Shown one piece after another: positions 49,254 through 58,811 of a stretch of DNA of 64,000 bases. Origin of the DNA: Bordetella parapertussis (GTDB lineage Bacteria > Pseudomonadota > Gammaproteobacteria > Burkholderiales > SG8-41); NCBI GenBank assembly GCA_945901405.1, contig CAMDLH010000006.1:1-64000 (forward strand), read 5' to 3'. Positions within the stretch are counted from its first letter, which is position 1. Each line of letters starts with the position of its first letter. The position numbers and the translations under genes are program-made. The notes beneath the pieces are model-generated. The model searched no databases, was not told the origin of the DNA, and saw only the letters and a program-made list of their open reading frames with translations.

Positions 49254-52110
49254 GTTCGCGCGGCTCGCCGGGGCCAAACAGGTTTGAGACACAACGCCCG
49301 CACAGTTGCGCATGCTCCGCGTTGGCGCCAACGTCGGGGCGATAGTGCCAGCAGCGTTCGCACTTCGCGTGCGTGGTCGCGCTGACCGCGATACCTGCGC
49401 CCGGCATCGATGTCGCCGCAGCCGAAGCAGATGCTTGCGCATGCAGCGTCGCGCGTGAGGTGATGAGCACAAAGCGCAGATCGTCGCCCAATGAAGCCAG
49501 CAGATCGTGCCCCTCGCCCTCGGCATAAACATCAACTTCCCCTGCAAGCGACGAGCCGATGCTGCCCGCCGTGCGCAACGCTTCGAGCTGTTTCAGCACG
49601 TCTGAACGCAACGCACGCAGTTTGCTCCATCGCTCGCGCAACACCGCCGCATCATCGGGCAGCGCAAACTGATACCAAGTCTGCTCGAACACACTCGACT
49701 CATCCTTGGTCAGCGTTTCCCACACTTCCTCGGCGGTAAAGGACAATATCGGCGCCATCAGCCGCGTCAGCGCCTGCGTGATGTGATACAGCGCGTTTTG
49801 CGCCGAGCGACGTGCGCGCCCTTTCGTTGGTGCGGTGTAGAGCCGGTCTTTCAGAATGTCGAGATAAAACCCGCCAAGGTCTTCGGAGCAAAAGGTTTGC
49901 AGCCGCTGCGCGACGTTGTGAAACTCATATTCACCGTAATGTCCCTGTGACGCGGGCTGCTTGTTGCCCAACTCGGAAGGCGTCAACGCGAACTGCAAAT
50001 CGTGCATCATCACCATTGCATAGCGGTCGATCTCCAGCCACTCGCTGATCGGCAGTTGATCGCGCATCGGGTCAAAGTCCGCCAGATTCGAAAGCAAAAA
50101 CCGCAGCGTGTTGCGGATGCGCCGGTACGATTCGACCACGCGCTTCAAAATCTCTTTCGAGATCGACAGCTCGCCCGAGTAATCGGTCGCCGCCACCCAC
50201 AGCCGCAGGACGTCCGCGCCGAGCTCGCCCATCACCTGCTGGGGTGCTACCACGTTGCCCTTGGATTTGCTCATCTTGCGGCCGCTGCCGTCGACCACAA
50301 AACCGTGCGTGAGCAGGCTGCGATACGGCGCGTGGCCGTCGGTCATGCACGACACCAGCAGCGACGAATGAAACCAGCCGCGATGCTGATCCGAGCCTTC
50401 GAGATACAAATCGGCCGGATACGCGGCTTCGTCCTCGTGCGAGTTGCGCAGCACGGTGAAGTGCGTGGAGCCCGAATCGAACCACACATCGAGCGTGTCC
50501 TTGATTTTTTCGTAGTGTGCGGCGTCAGTGCCGAGCAGCTCTTCGGGCTCAACCGCCTGCCATGCCTCGATACCGTTTTTCTCCACGCGCTTTGCGACTT
50601 CCTCAAGCAGCTCCAACGTGCGCGGATGCAGCGTGCCGGTTTCCTTCGAGATAAAAAACGGCATCGGCACGCCCCACTGCCGCTGGCGTGAGAGCGTCCA
50701 GTCGGGCCGGTTGGCGATCATGCCGTGCAACCGTGCCTGGCCCCACGCCGGATAAAATTTGGTCTGCGTGACACCGCGCAGCGCAGTCGCGCGCAGCGTC
50801 TCGGCGGGCTTGACATCGACATAGCCCGGCGCCTCGTCCATCGCCGCAAACCACTGCACCGTCGCGCGCAAGATCACCGGCGTCTTGTGCCGCCAGCAAT
50901 GCATATAGCTGTGTAGATGCTCGTGCTTCGCGAACAACACGCCGCGTTCTTCGAGCAGCGCGACAATTTTCGGATTCGCCTTCCAGATCATTTCGCCGCC
51001 GAATAGCGGCAGCGTCGAAACGTATTTGCCGTCGCCCATCACCGGCGTGAGGATGTCTTCGTTCTTCATGCCGTAACGCCGGCACGACTGAAAGTCCTCG
51101 ACGCCGTACGCCGGCGCGGAATGCACGATGCCGGTGCCGGTGTCGAGCGTTACATAGTCGCCCAGATAAATCGGCGCTTCACGATCATAAAACGGATGAC
51201 GAAACGCCACGCGCTCCAGCGCGGCGCCCTTGCACGTCGCGAGCGTCGTGCCGGTGAGCTTGAAACGCGCAAGACACGCCGCCTGCAACTCGGCGGCGAG
51301 TATCAACAAACCTTTTTCGGTATCGACCAGGTTGTAGTCGAACTCCGCATGCATGTTGAGCGCCTGATTACCCGGCAGCGTCCACGGTGTAGTGGTCCAG
51401 ATCACGACGAAACCCGGCTTGTCGGGCAGCTTTGGCAAGCCAAACGCCTTGGCAATTTTTTCAGGCTCGGCAAACGCAAAGCCCACATCGATCGCGACGT
51501 CCTTGCGGTCTTCGTATTCGACCTCCGCCTCGGCCAGCGCCGAGCCGCAATCGAAGCACCAGTTCACCGGCTTGAGTCCGCGATAGACGTAACCTTTTTC
51601 CAGCAACTTGCCGAGTGTGCGGATCTCGTCGGCTTCGTTCCCGTAAGCCATTGTTAAATAAGGATTTTCCCAATCGCCCAAAACGCCCAAGCGGATGAAA
51701 TCGCGCTTCTGACTTTCAATCTGTTCCGCCGCATACGCGCGGCACAGCTTCTGAGTTTCAGCCGTCGGCAAATGTTTGCCGTGTTTCTTTTCGATCTGCA
51801 CCTCGATCGGCATGCCGTGGCAATCCCAGCCCGGCACGTAAGGCGCGTCAAAGCCGGACATGCTCTTGCTCTTGACGATCATGTCCTTGAGAATTTTATT
51901 TACCGCGTGGCCGATATGGATGTCTCCATTGGCGTACGGCGGCCCGTCGTGCAGCACAAAACGAGGGCGGCCTTTGCTCGCCGCGCGGATGCGCTCGTAG
52001 AAATTGCGCTCCTGCCATTGCTTCAACATCAACGGCTCGCGCTTTGCGAGATCGCCGCGCATCGGGAACGGCGTGTCGGGCAAATTCAATGTTTTTTTAT
52101 AATCAGTCAT
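49246..52110 (-). CDS. ileS: isoleucyl-tRNA synthetase
   Basis: The 954-aa protein has all IleRS landmarks: the HIGH motif in [22 protein letters not shown], the editing-domain motif [22 protein letters not shown] in [12 protein letters not shown], and a C-terminal zinc ribbon [24 protein letters not shown]. It charges tRNA-Ile and proofreads valine. It begins 15 nt after ribF and its stop overlaps lspA. Confidence 0.96.
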   Translation of the reverse strand: MTDYKKTLNLPDTPFPMRGDLAKREPLMLKQWQERNFYERIRAASKGRPRFVLHDGPPYANGDIHIGHAVNKILKDMIVKSKSMSGFDAPYVPGWDCHGMPIEVQIEKKHGKHLPTAETQKLCRAYAAEQIESQKRDFIRLGVLGDWENPYLTMAYGNEADEIRTLGKLLEKGYVYRGLKPVNWCFDCGSALAEAEVEYEDRKDVAIDVGFAFAEPEKIAKAFGLPKLPDKPGFVVIWTTTPWTLPGNQALNMHAEFDYNLVDTEKGLLILAAELQAACLARFKLTGTTLATCKGAALERVAFRHPFYDREAPIYLGDYVTLDTGTGIVHSAPAYGVEDFQSCRRYGMKNEDILTPVMGDGKYVSTLPLFGGEMIWKANPKIVALLEERGVLFAKHEHLHSYMHCWRHKTPVILRATVQWFAAMDEAPGYVDVKPAETLRATALRGVTQTKFYPAWGQARLHGMIANRPDWTLSRQRQWGVPMPFFISKETGTLHPRTLELLEEVAKRVEKNGIEAWQAVEPEELLGTDAAHYEKIKDTLDVWFDSGSTHFTVLRNSHEDEAAYPADLYLEGSDQHRGWFHSSLLVSCMTDGHAPYRSLLTHGFVVDGSGRKMSKSKGNVVAPQQVMGELGADVLRLWVAATDYSGELSISKEILKRVVESYRRIRNTLRFLLSNLADFDPMRDQLPISEWLEIDRYAMVMMHDLQFALTPSELGNKQPASQGHYGEYEFHNVAQRLQTFCSEDLGGFYLDILKDRLYTAPTKGRARRSAQNALYHITQALTRLMAPILSFTAEEVWETLTKDESSVFEQTWYQFALPDDAAVLRERWSKLRALRSDVLKQLEALRTAGSIGSSLAGEVDVYAEGEGHDLLASLGDDLRFVLITSRATLHAQASASAAATSMPGAGIAVSATTHAKCERCWHYRPDVGANAEHAQLCGRCVSNLFGPGEPREHA

Positions 52111-52125
52111 TTCAGTTTCAATTAA

Positions 52126-53076
52126 CTATCGGGCAGCTCTTTTCTGCGCTTCGGCGGTGGAGAAATAGGCCTTGGTATTTTCCACATCCACCGCGATCTG
52201 CCGCTTCAACGTATCAAGATCAACGTATTTCTCTTCGTCACGCAGCTTGTGCAAAAAATCCACGCGCAGGTGTTTCCCGTACAAATCTCCTTCAAAATCA
52301 ATAAGATACACTTCAAGCACCGCGCGACCACGCTCTGTTACCGTCGGCCGCACGCCCAGGCTTGCGGCGCCGCGCAGCGGCTTTTCGGCCACGCCCTCCA
52401 CTTCAACCGCGAAGATGCCCTGCACCGGCGGCAGGTTGTGTTTCATCTGCACGTTGGCGGTGGGGAACCCCAGCTTACGCCCCAAGCCGTCGCCGTGCAC
52501 CACGCGCCCGCTGATGCTGTAGGGCCGGCCGAGCAAGCGTGCGGCATGTTCGAGCCGGCCCGCGGCAAGCGCTTCGCGCACCGCCGTGCTCGACACGCGC
52601 ACGCCATCGACCATGACGCTGGGCAGGGCCTGCACTTCAAAGCCAAGTTTGGGGGCGGCTTCCTTCAACATCACAAAATCACCGGCCCGCCGCGCCCCGA
52701 AACGAAAATCATCCCCCACTTGCAGCCATCGCGTGCCCAGCCCGCCCACCAGCACGCGCTCTATGAAATCCTGCGCCGTGATCTGCGCGAGCTTGTAATC
52801 GAACCGGCACACGTGCGCGCGATCAACACCGCTCTCCGCAAGCAACTCGAGTTTCTCGCGCAATGATGTAAGCCGCGCGGGCGCACGGTCCGGCGCAAAA
52901 AATTCGCGCGGATGCGGCTCGAACGTCATCACGCACGCAGGCACGTTAAGCCTGTGCGCCGCGCGCGCGAGTTCATCGAGCATCGCGCGATGCCCGAGGT
53001 GAACCCCGTCAAAATTGCCAATGGTGAGCGCGACCGGCGAGCCCGCGCCCGCCGGAATACCGCGCGTGATGCGCAT
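52126..53076 (-). CDS. ribF: bifunctional riboflavin kinase/FMN adenylyltransferase
   Basis: The 316-aa protein has an N-terminal FAD synthetase domain (LTIGNFDGVHLGHRAMLDELARAAH, EPHPREFF, VGDDFRFGARRAGD, VSSTAVREALAAG) and a C-terminal riboflavin kinase domain (GRVVHGDGLGRKLGFPTANVQM, FLHKLRDEEKYVDLDTLKRQIAVDV). It converts riboflavin to FMN and FAD. It heads the ribF-ileS-lspA-ispH cluster. Confidence 0.94.
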   Translation of the reverse strand: MRITRGIPAGAGSPVALTIGNFDGVHLGHRAMLDELARAAHRLNVPACVMTFEPHPREFFAPDRAPARLTSLREKLELLAESGVDRAHVCRFDYKLAQITAQDFIERVLVGGLGTRWLQVGDDFRFGARRAGDFVMLKEAAPKLGFEVQALPSVMVDGVRVSSTAVREALAAGRLEHAARLLGRPYSISGRVVHGDGLGRKLGFPTANVQMKHNLPPVQGIFAVEVEGVAEKPLRGAASLGVRPTVTERGRAVLEVYLIDFEGDLYGKHLRVDFLHKLRDEEKYVDLDTLKRQIAVDVENTKAYFSTAEAQKRAAR

Positions 53077-53158
53077 AGTGATTCAAGCGTAAAAGCTTGA
53101 ATTATAGCGTGTTTTCCCTATGAAACTGACCTCGGGTGAACGCGCAAAGGCATTGCGA

Positions 53159-55804
53159 TTACACCTTGCGTATCGAACACACCGTATCGAACCAGCCCTG
53201 CATGCCCACCAGCGGCGCAGGCTGCACCGGCAGAATACCGTTGATGTTGTAACCCGCACCAGTGCCGCCGTTACGCTCGTCCCACCAGATGTCATCGACG
53301 AGATCCTGATCCTCGGCAATCACATTGTCGTCCCACGCATCGAGCGCTTGCTTGCCTCCGTTGCGTGCGTTGGCGGCGCGGCCATGCCACGGGTTGCCCA
53401 GCGTGTTCGACACCGCCAGTACGCGCGGATGGATGCCTTCGGTCACAAACGCAGGTATCACCGCGCGGCCCAGCACCTTGCCGCCACCCGTCATCATGTG
53501 CCCTGACGGTCGATACGTCGTGATTTCGACCATGTCGCCCGTGCGTATGCCGTGCCGCGCCGCTGCTTCGGTGTGTATCCACATCGGGTTGTGATGCACG
53601 ATCTCCGACAGGTATTTTTGCGATTGCGTGCGGCCCTGCGTATGCACGTTCCACTTGAAGGTCACCAGATGCAGTTGATCCGGCTTCATGTTCGCAATGG
53701 ACGGAACCGGAAAATACTCCGGCATTCCGCTCTGGAAATCCTCGGTGAAGCCGGTCTGCTTCGCCGCCGCCTCGATGTCCGGGTGATACACCGAAAACTT
53801 GCGCGAGGGCGTGATGAAGCCGCGCTTCGGCTTGCCATCCACCATCAGACCAGCTGCGGTTTCGCGCCCATCGGCACCTTTACGGTAAATGATCTGCGTG
53901 GCCTCGTCGACGCGGGTGTCTTTGGTCTCGGCGGCAGTCAAATCCCAGTTGTAAAGATCGTAATACTTGGGCTTGGACATATCCTGCCACACGCCGTGCG
54001 CCTTCATGTACTCGAAGCCGTCTTCGCCGACGCGCTTGGTGAGCGCGCCGCAGCGTTGGCGTATCCAGTCTTCGTGATCCTTGAACTGGAAATAACGCGC
54101 CGTATCCGGCCCCACGCGTTGGGCAATATCGATCAGCGAATCAACAAAGCTCTTGCATTCGCCCGGCGGCTGCACGATGGGTTGGCGCAGCGTGACGTAA
54201 TCGCGCAGTTCCATGTTATTACGCGTGTCGAAGCCCCAGCGTTCCATGTAGCTCGCATCGGGCAATATCATGTCCGCCCAGTGCGCCTGCTCCGAATAAA
54301 CAATATCGGAACACGCGTGGAACGGCACCAGTTTTTCATCCGACAGCACATCAACGGTCAACGTGCGCCCCTCGGGCCAGGTCTGCGGCGAGGCGACGGT
54401 GTACGACAGGAGTACCTGAATTTTCCCGCGCCCTTCCTTGATGTATTGATAAACAATCTGGCCCACTTTCATGCGCTGCCATTTGTTGGCGAGCGGCCAT
54501 TCGGGTGGATTCTCGATAGCACTTTGCGCCTTGGGCGCGGGCGGCGCCGGCTGCGGTTGCGGGAACACCGTCGGCGGCACGCGTGTCGGCTCTACAGTGT
54601 AGCAATAGCCACCCGCCTTTCCGATACTGCCGACGATGGCATTGAGCAGCACGATCGCGCGATCGCTGTTAAAGCCATTATAGTGCGCGCCCGCGCCGCG
54701 ATTGGAGAAGGCCACCGCCGCTGGGGCGGCCTGCGCGAACTCAAGAGCCACGCGCCGAATGTCGGCGGCCTTGATGCCGGACACCTGCTCTGCCCACTCC
54801 GGCGTGTAGCGCGACATCCATTCCTTCAGATCGGCGGCGTTGACATTGCTCCAGGTATCAAGCCACTTTGCATCGTGTTTGTTCGCCATCATGATGGCGT
54901 TACCCATCGCGAGCGCTATGGCGCCGTCGCTGCCCGGATTTGGCGCAAACCATTCATCCGCGCGGCCAGCGGTATTCGACAGCCGCACATCAAAGTAAAC
55001 GAACTTCGCCCCATTATCAAAACGCCCGCGGATGATGCGCTTGGCGGCGTGGATCGCACCCTGGTGCGCCTCATAAACATTCGCGCCGAAATCGATGATG
55101 TACTTGCTGCGCTCGAAGTCGCCCGACTCCCAATCGGTTTCACCGAGGCTCACATAGTTGGCCGCGCGTTTATTGGATGAACACAGCGCGCGGTGATTAA
55201 ACAGCGACGGCGAACCTATGGCATTCAGAAAGCGCCCCATCTCCTCGGCCAGACGCGAGCGGCCAATCTGGATCGCGACTTCCTCTGGCTTGCCTTCATC
55301 CATGGCCTTGCGGATGCGGCGCGCGATTTCAGTGTGCGCTTCCTCCCACGTAATGCGCATCCACTTACCCTCACCGCGCTTGCCCACGCGCTTTAACGGG
55401 AACAGCAGCCGCTCCGGGTAATCGTTGATGGTGGGGCCGCTTTGCCCCTTGGCGCACAGCGACTTGCCATTGTTCGGGTCTTCCGGGTTGCCGCCGATTT
55501 TCACCAGCTTGCCGTCGATGACATAGCCTTGAATGCCGCACACGGTGGAGCAATTCAGGCATACGCCCTTGACGATCGTGGCCTTGGTGTAGTCGTTCTG
55601 CAAGCGGCCTTTGCCATTGGGCCGGCGCTTGGCCTTGCGCTGGCCGATGAGTTCTTTTTTCTTCGAGCCAAAAAGCTGCGCTTCGGCATCCGTGGGCGTG
55701 AGAAAAATTGTTTCGCCCAGCGCGAGCGTGGACAGCGCGCCAAAACCGGTCTTGATGAACTCACGACGTGTAACGCCGTGATCGTGACTATTGCGCCGTT
55801 TCAT
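53159..55804 (-). CDS. TAT-exported molybdopterin oxidoreductase, catalytic subunit
   Basis: The 881-aa protein has a twin-arginine signal (VTRREFIKTGFGALSTLALGETIFL) and a 4Fe-4S site (CLNCSTVCG...SLCAKGQ; Cys82, 85, 89, 117). A likely Mo-ligand Cys is in HRALCSSNKRAANY (Cys208). Further cofactor-binding stretches are GANVYEAHQGAI and the C-terminal MVEITTYRP...VLGRAVIPAFV. This fits the complex iron-sulfur molybdoenzyme group (PsrA/PhsA/TtrA-like); the substrate cannot be fixed by eye. The following gene encodes its FeS subunit. No NrfD-type membrane anchor or dedicated chaperone is visible. Confidence 0.85.
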   Translation of the reverse strand: MKRRNSHDHGVTRREFIKTGFGALSTLALGETIFLTPTDAEAQLFGSKKKELIGQRKAKRRPNGKGRLQNDYTKATIVKGVCLNCSTVCGIQGYVIDGKLVKIGGNPEDPNNGKSLCAKGQSGPTINDYPERLLFPLKRVGKRGEGKWMRITWEEAHTEIARRIRKAMDEGKPEEVAIQIGRSRLAEEMGRFLNAIGSPSLFNHRALCSSNKRAANYVSLGETDWESGDFERSKYIIDFGANVYEAHQGAIHAAKRIIRGRFDNGAKFVYFDVRLSNTAGRADEWFAPNPGSDGAIALAMGNAIMMANKHDAKWLDTWSNVNAADLKEWMSRYTPEWAEQVSGIKAADIRRVALEFAQAAPAAVAFSNRGAGAHYNGFNSDRAIVLLNAIVGSIGKAGGYCYTVEPTRVPPTVFPQPQPAPPAPKAQSAIENPPEWPLANKWQRMKVGQIVYQYIKEGRGKIQVLLSYTVASPQTWPEGRTLTVDVLSDEKLVPFHACSDIVYSEQAHWADMILPDASYMERWGFDTRNNMELRDYVTLRQPIVQPPGECKSFVDSLIDIAQRVGPDTARYFQFKDHEDWIRQRCGALTKRVGEDGFEYMKAHGVWQDMSKPKYYDLYNWDLTAAETKDTRVDEATQIIYRKGADGRETAAGLMVDGKPKRGFITPSRKFSVYHPDIEAAAKQTGFTEDFQSGMPEYFPVPSIANMKPDQLHLVTFKWNVHTQGRTQSQKYLSEIVHHNPMWIHTEAAARHGIRTGDMVEITTYRPSGHMMTGGGKVLGRAVIPAFVTEGIHPRVLAVSNTLGNPWHGRAANARNGGKQALDAWDDNVIAEDQDLVDDIWWDERNGGTGAGYNINGILPVQPAPLVGMQGWFDTVCSIRKV

Positions 55805-56610
55805 GCTTTGCCTCCTTTGCCCACGCCACCGGGATTGGGCAGGTAATCAACCAGATTCTTCGCCGGCTCGACCCGCGCCCACGTCACGCGCTTGCGCCTG
55901 GGAAACTCAGCTTCAAGCTGCGCCCAGGTTTCGATCTCATACGAATACGGATCGTGTACGCGGCCCTTGGGAATCTTCTTCTCCATTTCCTTTGCGTGGC
56001 CCTTGTAGGCGACCGAAGGCTTGGTGTTTTCCTCGGGCTTTAATACCGCGGTCTGCTTGCCGTGTTTTGCCATGAAGCGCGAGTACGGCGACTGCGCATC
56101 ATTCGCGTCGCCAAAGTAAAACACTTCCGCCGGGCAGGTCTCGGCACACGCCGGCTCCATGCCTACGCTCAGGCGCTGCGAGCAGAAATCGCATTTGTCG
56201 GCGACATCGTTATCGTCGCATCCAATGGCGGCATACGGGCACGCCTTTTCGCAGTCGCCGGAGTGATCGCATTTGTCGGGATCGATGCGCACAATGCCGT
56301 CGGCGAGGCGATTGATCGCGTCGGTTGGACACGCCTTCAGGCACGGCGCATCTTCACACTGCATGCACAGCGTGGGCAGAAAGTTGCGTTTGACTTGTGG
56401 GAATTTGCCATGCTCCCAGTAATAGACTTTGGTACGGTAGCGTCCGAGCGGTACGCTGTTTTCAACCTTGCATGCTACAGAGCAGGCGTGGCAGCCGATG
56501 CATCGATCAACATCCAGCGCCATTTTCCAGCGCGGCGGCTTGCCGGTAGCGGGGTTGAGGGTGACGGGAGCGCCTATCGCGGGTGAGAGTAACTTCAGGC
56601 TATCGGTCAT
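55801..56610 (-). CDS. 4Fe-4S electron transfer subunit of the molybdoenzyme
   Basis: The 269-aa protein begins MTDSLKLLSPAIGAP and has four ferredoxin-like Cys clusters: CIGCHACSVACK, CMQCEDAPCLKACP, CDHSGDCEKACP and CDFCSQRLSVGMEPACAETCP. This layout matches TtrB/PsrB-type subunits that carry electrons between a quinol or cytochrome partner and the catalytic subunit. A GGAGG site 5 nt upstream supports the ATG at 56610 over the longer ORF. The stop overlaps the catalytic gene start (ATGA). A C-terminal tail of about 90 residues is unusual. Confidence 0.85.
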   Translation of the reverse strand: MTDSLKLLSPAIGAPVTLNPATGKPPRWKMALDVDRCIGCHACSVACKVENSVPLGRYRTKVYYWEHGKFPQVKRNFLPTLCMQCEDAPCLKACPTDAINRLADGIVRIDPDKCDHSGDCEKACPYAAIGCDDNDVADKCDFCSQRLSVGMEPACAETCPAEVFYFGDANDAQSPYSRFMAKHGKQTAVLKPEENTKPSVAYKGHAKEMEKKIPKGRVHDPYSYEIETWAQLEAEFPRRKRVTWARVEPAKNLVDYLPNPGGVGKGGKA

Positions 56611-57053
56611 TGAATCCTCCACGCAAAGAGCAATGGCCGGAATCCGGGGCAACAGCAGCGATACCGCAAACAACACGGCGAGTACGTGAACGGCTTGCTA
56701 TCAACATGATCTGGTTCTCCTGTTTAAAATCCTACCAATGAATGAATGATAAATACTGAAAAAAACAGCCACTGAGCTGTTTGACTCAAGGATAACGACT
56801 TTAATTATAAGGCTAGTCGCCGCGAACCTTTGCAATTCAGTTGATCCTGCTGTAACTTCTGATCCGTGGAAGACTGGCGCAAGCCGGCTTCCTTTACCGT
56901 GTTAATCAACCTTTAATGGGAGCATCGCCATGATCGATTTAAGCCCTTCCCGCACGCGTCTATGTGTCACCAGTTTCGCCGCGCAAGTTCGCGCGGGTCA
57001 AGCCGGCACTTCATATCCTCATATCAATTTAGCCTAGTAGAAAAGGAAACAAA
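56611..57053. other. intergenic region with possible leader ORF
   Basis: This 443-nt stretch divides the divergent molybdoenzyme and ABC transporter genes. On the plus strand an ACAGC-CACTGA-GCTGT hairpin sits at 56764-56779, and a weak TTGACT/TATAAG promoter candidate at about 56781-56811. A 35-codon ORF with its own ribosome site is listed separately. No other gene is seen here. Confidence 0.5.
56930..57037 (+). CDS. possible 35-aa leader peptide upstream of the ABC transporter
   Basis: ATG at 56930 has GGGAG 7 nt upstream and runs 35 codons to TAG: MIDLSPSRTRLCVTSFAAQ... . Its stop is 16 nt before the binding-protein ATG. It contains a single Cys, a basic segment and a 6-bp hairpin (CCGCGC-AAGTTC-GCGCGG) at the RNA level. 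It is too short for the ORF track. No database match is claimed; a regulatory leader (uORF) is inferred from position, ribosome site and context. Confidence 0.45.
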   Translation: MIDLSPSRTRLCVTSFAAQVRAGQAGTSYPHINLA

Positions 57054-57947
57054 ATGTTATCAACGACATCATTCCTGGCTCGCGCTTCTGCTTGCCTGCG
57101 CACTTTCCTGGTCGCTCTTGGCCTGACTGCAATCGGTGCGGCGCCGGCCCTGGCCCAGCAGCAAGTTCTCAAAGTCACCACCATTCCCGAAGAAGCCGCC
57201 ACCGAACAAATGCGCAAGTTCGGCCCCATCACCAAATATCTTGAGCGCGTGCTCAATATGAAAGTCGAGTTCACCCCGGTGAGCGACTATCCGGCCGCGG
57301 TGGAAGCGCTGGTCAACAAGCAGGTCGATGTGGTCTGGTTTGGCGGTTTTACCCACGTGCAGGCGCAACTGCGCTCCGGCGGCAAGATCGTGCCCATCGC
57401 GCAGCGCGAGGAAGACACGCAGTTCCGCTCTGTGTTCATCACCCAGACCGACTCCGGTATCAAGGCATTGACCGACCTGAAAGGCAAGCAAGTCAGTTTC
57501 GGCTCGCAATCGAGTACTTCCGGCCACCTGATGCCGCGCAGCTTCCTGTTGCAGGCAAAGATCGATCCCGACAAGGATTTCAAGCGCGTGGCTTACTCCG
57601 GCGCGCATGACGCCACCATCGCATCCGTGGTCGGTGGCCGTGTCGATGCCGCGGCGCTCGACATCACCGTGTGGCGCAGATTCGTCGAGGACAAAAAGGT
57701 CGACACCACCAAGGTAGACGTATTCTTTACCACGGCGCCGTATTTCAATTACAACTGGTCGGTGCATGCCGACATGCCGGCGGCACTTCGCGAGCGCATC
57801 ACTAAGGCGCTGCTTGATCTGTCGATGGCGAATCCGGAAGGCAAGGAAATCCTGACGTTAAACCGCGCCACCAAATACATCCCCACCCGGGCGGAGAACT
57901 ATCGCGATCTGGAAGCTGCGGGACGCAGCGCCGGCCTGATCAAGTAA
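57054..57947 (+). CDS. periplasmic binding protein, phosphonate/selenate-type ABC transporter
   Basis: The 297-aa exported protein has a signal peptide (ASACLRTFLVALGLTAIGAAPALAQ). It also has the PhnD-type fold: LKVTTIPEEAATEQMRKFGPITKYLERVLNMKVEFTPVSDYPAAVEALVNKQVDVVWFGGFTHVQAQ, LKGKQVSFGSQSSTSGHLMPRSFLL and HDATIASVVGGRVDAAALD. The SSTSG stretch binds a small tetrahedral or pyramidal oxyanion. Members of this family carry phosphonate, phosphite or (in a putative subgroup) selenate; the ligand is not determinable here. It heads the transporter operon and follows the possible leader ORF. Confidence 0.82.
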   Translation: MLSTTSFLARASACLRTFLVALGLTAIGAAPALAQQQVLKVTTIPEEAATEQMRKFGPITKYLERVLNMKVEFTPVSDYPAAVEALVNKQVDVVWFGGFTHVQAQLRSGGKIVPIAQREEDTQFRSVFITQTDSGIKALTDLKGKQVSFGSQSSTSGHLMPRSFLLQAKIDPDKDFKRVAYSGAHDATIASVVGGRVDAAALDITVWRRFVEDKKVDTTKVDVFFTTAPYFNYNWSVHADMPAALRERITKALLDLSMANPEGKEILTLNRATKYIPTRAENYRDLEAAGRSAGLIK

Positions 57948-57962
57948 CGCGCCAGTACACGA

Positions 57963-58802
57963 ATGCGCATCTCCATCGCCGGCCTGTCGGCCCGGCATCG
58001 CGCTGCCGCTGCCGGCGCGCCGGCGGCCTTGAAGCCGGTGACGATCACGATTGCCCCCGGCGAGCAAGTGGCGGTCATCGGCCCGTCGGGCGCGGGCAAG
58101 ACCACGCTGCTGCATGCGCTGGCGTGCGCGTTGCGGCCCGTGGCGGGGACGCTCGAACTCGACGGCGTCGATCCCTGGAAACTGTCCGTGGCGCGGTTGC
58201 AAAAACTGCGCGGCCTACTGTTTCTGGCGCCGCAGTCGCCGCCGCTGCCGCCACGTCAGCGCGTCATCACCGCGGTACTCGCGGCGCGACTCCCGCGCCA
58301 GTCGCTCGCGGCCAGCCTGCGTTCCTTGATTTACCCGACCCACATTGCCGAAGCCGAAGCCGCGCTGGCGCGGTTCGACCTTGCCAACAAACTGTGGGAC
58401 CGCGTGGACCGGCTCTCCGGCGGCGAGCGCCAGCGCGTCGGACTTGCCCGCGCGCTGGTGTCAGCGGCCTCGCTGTGGCTGGTGGACGAACCGCTGTCGT
58501 CGCTGGATCCTTCACGCGCGGCACAGGCCATCGACAGTCTCACGCAATCTGCGCGTGAACACGGCGCAACCCTGATAACCACGCTGCACCAGGTCGATGT
58601 CGCCACGCGCTTTGCGCGCGTGATCGGTCTGCGTGATGGGGAGTTGCACTTCGATCTGCCATCGCAGGATGTCACGCGGGAGCGGCTGGCGGCGCTGTAC
58701 ACGCAACATGAACACGAATTGCTCGGCTCCGCGCCGGCGCCGGACACGCCCGACAATGACGTGCCGGGCAACCTGGCGCCGGCGGCAATGTATTGCCGCT
58801 GA
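57963..58802 (+). CDS. ABC transporter ATP-binding protein (PhnC-like)
   Basis: The 279-aa protein has Walker A GPSGAGKTTLL (about 40-50), the Q-loop LAPQSPPLPPRQ, signature LSGGERQRVGLARAL, Walker B LWLVDEPLSSLD and H-loop TLHQVD. It powers the transporter of the preceding binding protein. The C-terminus carries a short Pro/Ala-rich tail. It is 15 nt from the binding-protein gene. Confidence 0.88.
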   Translation: MRISIAGLSARHRAAAAGAPAALKPVTITIAPGEQVAVIGPSGAGKTTLLHALACALRPVAGTLELDGVDPWKLSVARLQKLRGLLFLAPQSPPLPPRQRVITAVLAARLPRQSLAASLRSLIYPTHIAEAEAALARFDLANKLWDRVDRLSGGERQRVGLARALVSAASLWLVDEPLSSLDPSRAAQAIDSLTQSAREHGATLITTLHQVDVATRFARVIGLRDGELHFDLPSQDVTRERLAALYTQHEHELLGSAPAPDTPDNDVPGNLAPAAMYCR

Positions 58803-58811
58803 CGACCCGCC

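Noticed and set aside
53552-55180. 542-aa plus-strand ORF
   Set aside because: It is antisense to the molybdopterin oxidoreductase, which has recognisable catalytic motifs in the real frame.
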